Shown here: piece after piece, positions 5,995 through 7,147 of the stretch
Layout: each line of letters starts with the position of its first letter
Position numbering within the stretch: position 1 is the first letter of the stretch
NCBI GenBank assembly: GCA_031556275.1
Contig: JAVBTG010000193.1
Coordinates: 1-7,147 of the forward strand
Direction: 5' to 3'
From: JAKPNF01 sp031556275
GTDB taxonomy: Bacteria; Verrucomicrobiota; Verrucomicrobiia; Opitutales; JAKPNF01
DNA: 7,147 nt
The notes under the pieces: model-generated
What the model saw: the letters and a program-made list of their open reading frames with translations, nothing else
Told to the model about the DNA's origin: nothing
Databases searched by the model: none
Position numbers and translations under genes: made by a program

Positions 5995-6014
5995 AGCAAC
6001 GCAAATGCGTTGCT
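5995..6014. promoter_or_regulatory. Perfect 9-bp inverted repeat before the LolA-like gene
   Basis: AGCAACGCA (5995-6003) and TGCGTTGCT (6006-6014) are exact reverse complements separated by AA. As RNA it would form an 8-bp stem with an AAAU loop, 11 nt before the chosen ATG at 6026; as DNA it has the form of a dimeric operator site. It lies in the 59-nt gap after the protease gene and overlaps an alternative in-frame ATG at 6005. No T tract follows, so it is a poor terminator. Confidence 0.5.
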
Positions 6015-6025
6015 CTAATAAGGAT

Positions 6026-6877
6026 ATGGCACATCGCACACGACAGTTTTTCGCGCGGGCCTTTTTGGTGTGCGCTTTTTTGTGCGCCGCCTGTGTCGGC
6101 ATGGGGCAGGACGCCGCCGCCTCCAAAAACACGATTAACCTCTTGTACGACTACTACAAGGCGATGGGCGGGCGTCCGCATCTGGAAAATCTGCGCACGC
6201 TAAAACTTTCCGGCAAGGTCGACGCCGTGATCCGCGACGCCGCCGGCAACGCGCAGACGCTCATTCAGGATTTCGAGCTGTGGCTGGCGCAGCCGTCCTT
6301 CGTGCGCTTCAACATCCGCACGCAGGAGACAGAGCTGGTGCGCGGCTGGGACGGCCATTTTTCATGGATCGTGATCCCGTCGGCCTCCGGCAACCGCGAC
6401 GCCTCGGCGGCCCCGGCGGAAACCCACGAAGGCCTGCTCTATCTGGCCGCGATTTTCGACAACGTGTATTCGCTCGAACGCAAGGGCTTTGTGTTCACCG
6501 CGGGTCCCGACGAGACAGTCGACGGCGTTTCCTACAAAGTTTTAAGTTTTAAAAACGCCAGGCAGGGCCTGAAAGGCTCCTTTATGCTGGATTCCAAGAC
6601 CCTCTTGCCCAAGTACGTCCGCGTTTTCCCGCATTTCGGCGACCGCGACCACGCGGGGCTGGCCGTGCTGTCGGATTGGCGCGCGGTGGACGGGGTCATG
6701 TATCCTTTTCGGATGGCATACAGCGAGGATGGTACCCAGCAGTTTACCCTCATGGTCGAGCACGTGCGCCCCAACGTCACCGCGCCGAATTTTTATTTCG
6801 TGATGCCCGGGCGCGACGTGCAATGGCTCGAATTGGAAAAACAGCGCAAAAAGGCCGAAGTGGCCGCCAAACTTTGA
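6026..6877 (+). CDS. Secreted LolA/LolB-fold-like protein (outer membrane lipoprotein-sorting protein family)
   Basis: This 283-aa protein has an N-terminal export signal (MAHRTRQFFARAFLVCAFLC); Cys23 in CAAC could be a lipobox, but cleavage after VGMG or GQDA by signal peptidase I is as likely. The mature part starts with a helix LLYDYYKAMGGRPHLENLRT, followed by LKLSGKVD and many beta strands, including FELWLAQPSFVRFNI, DGHFSWIVI, VSYKVLSFKN, GSFMLDSKTLLPKYVRVF and DWRAVDGVMYPFRMAYS. This order (helix with MGG, then an antiparallel sheet, then DWR.VDG..YPF) is seen in the broad COG2834-type family with a LolA-like fold found in many Gram-negative bacteria. Most of these are not the true lipoprotein carrier, and their function is unknown. 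The frame is open further upstream, but only from 6026 (or 6005) does a signal peptide appear. AAGGA sits only one to two bases from ATG 6026, too close for a standard ribosome site. The downstream gene starts 5 nt after its stop, so the two are co-transcribed. Confidence 0.75.
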   Translation: MAHRTRQFFARAFLVCAFLCAACVGMGQDAAASKNTINLLYDYYKAMGGRPHLENLRTLKLSGKVDAVIRDAAGNAQTLIQDFELWLAQPSFVRFNIRTQETELVRGWDGHFSWIVIPSASGNRDASAAPAETHEGLLYLAAIFDNVYSLERKGFVFTAGPDETVDGVSYKVLSFKNARQGLKGSFMLDSKTLLPKYVRVFPHFGDRDHAGLAVLSDWRAVDGVMYPFRMAYSEDGTQQFTLMVEHVRPNVTAPNFYFVMPGRDVQWLELEKQRKKAEVAAKL

Positions 6878-6882
6878 GGCGG

Positions 6883-7147
6883 ATGACGACGCGCGCGCTA
6901 GCAAGGGCGCTTCTGGCGTTCGCGGCGACCGGCCTGTTATGCGGCGAGACGGTGCGCCTTGCCACGTGGAACGTGCGCAACTACAACGTGTGCGACCGGC
7001 AGGTGGAGGGGGTTTTTCGAAAGGCTTATCCCAAACCCGAATCGGAAAAGGCGGCCCTGCGCGCGGCCATCCGCCGCGTCAACCCCGACATCATCGTCTT
7101 TCAGGAAATGGGACCGCGGCCTGTTTTGGAAGAGTTGCGGCGCGACC
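6883..7147 (+). CDS. Secreted endonuclease/exonuclease/phosphatase family protein, partial (N-terminus)
   Basis: The frame opens at ATG 6883, 5 nt after the previous stop, and runs off the right edge after 88 codons. Residues 1-20 (MTTRALARALLAFAATGLLC) are a signal peptide, probably cleaved near CGE. The mature N-terminus VRLATWNVRNY carries the family TWN motif (Asn30), and NPDIIVFQEMG carries the metal-binding Glu75 with Gln74. Both are hallmarks of the DNase I-like/EEP fold, whose members hydrolyse phosphodiester or phosphomonoester bonds in nucleic acids, lipids or other substrates. The C-terminal His/Asp active-site motifs lie outside the window, so substrate and activity cannot be told. 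It is the only gene here with a reasonable purine-rich site (GAGG, 3 nt spacing), and that site overlaps the stop of the LolA-like gene, which suggests translational coupling. Confidence 0.85.
   Translation, partial: MTTRALARALLAFAATGLLCGETVRLATWNVRNYNVCDRQVEGVFRKAYPKPESEKAALRAAIRRVNPDIIVFQEMGPRPVLEELRRD

Noticed and set aside
5983..6021. Sigma-70 promoter before the LolA-like gene (TTGGCT or TTTACG with TAATAA)
   Set aside because: Spacings of 27 and 22 nt are not workable and the boxes match poorly.
5651..6025. Upstream extension of the LolA-like frame
   Set aside because: It overlaps the C-terminal zinc-ligand region of the protease gene and is Arg/Pro-rich; the export signal begins only at 6026.

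Overview
This window is a GC-rich bacterial chromosomal segment. The most likely source is a Verrucomicrobiota bacterium of the Opitutae type. That is an inference from the DUF3568-like lipoproteins, the style of the Dxs sequence and the bacterial Ste24-type protease; no rRNA or other marker is present to settle it. No tRNA, rRNA, CRISPR array, phage gene or transposase was seen.

Layout. Bases 1-1096 (minus) hold the N-terminal part of a secreted or membrane-anchored protein with an ABC-transporter-type periplasmic binding domain followed by a membrane helix. It is cut by the window edge and is probably the sensor half of a signalling protein. After a GC-rich spacer and a strong bidirectional terminator (1281-1320) comes a minus-strand gene set that reads, in transcription order, xseB (exonuclease VII small subunit), dxs (first enzyme of the MEP isoprenoid pathway), then two tandem paralogous small lipoproteins of equal length (132 aa). 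The spacers are 11, 68 and 20 nt. A 305-nt divergent spacer (4411-4715) separates this set from a plus-strand set: a Ste24-like (M48) integral membrane metalloprotease, a secreted LolA/LolB-fold-like protein, and the start of a secreted endonuclease/exonuclease/phosphatase-family protein that runs off the right edge.

Functional picture. xseB and dxs are housekeeping genes often found close together in bacteria. Most of the rest points to the cell envelope: a periplasmic sensor, two lipoproteins, a membrane protease and a LolA-like protein. This shared theme is an inference from signal peptides and folds, not a demonstrated system.

The most unusual structure is a roughly 167-bp imperfect palindrome (4517-4683) in the divergent spacer. 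Its outer arms pair perfectly over 22 bp (26 of 28 when extended), it has a second nested stem and a small apical hairpin, and no credible coding capacity. It looks like a dispersed palindromic repeat or MITE-like element, or a structured transcript. A second hairpin sits between it and the protease start codon, and a 9-bp perfect palindrome precedes the LolA-like gene. Most start codons in the window lack any Shine-Dalgarno-like sequence and are preceded by C/T/A-rich stretches.
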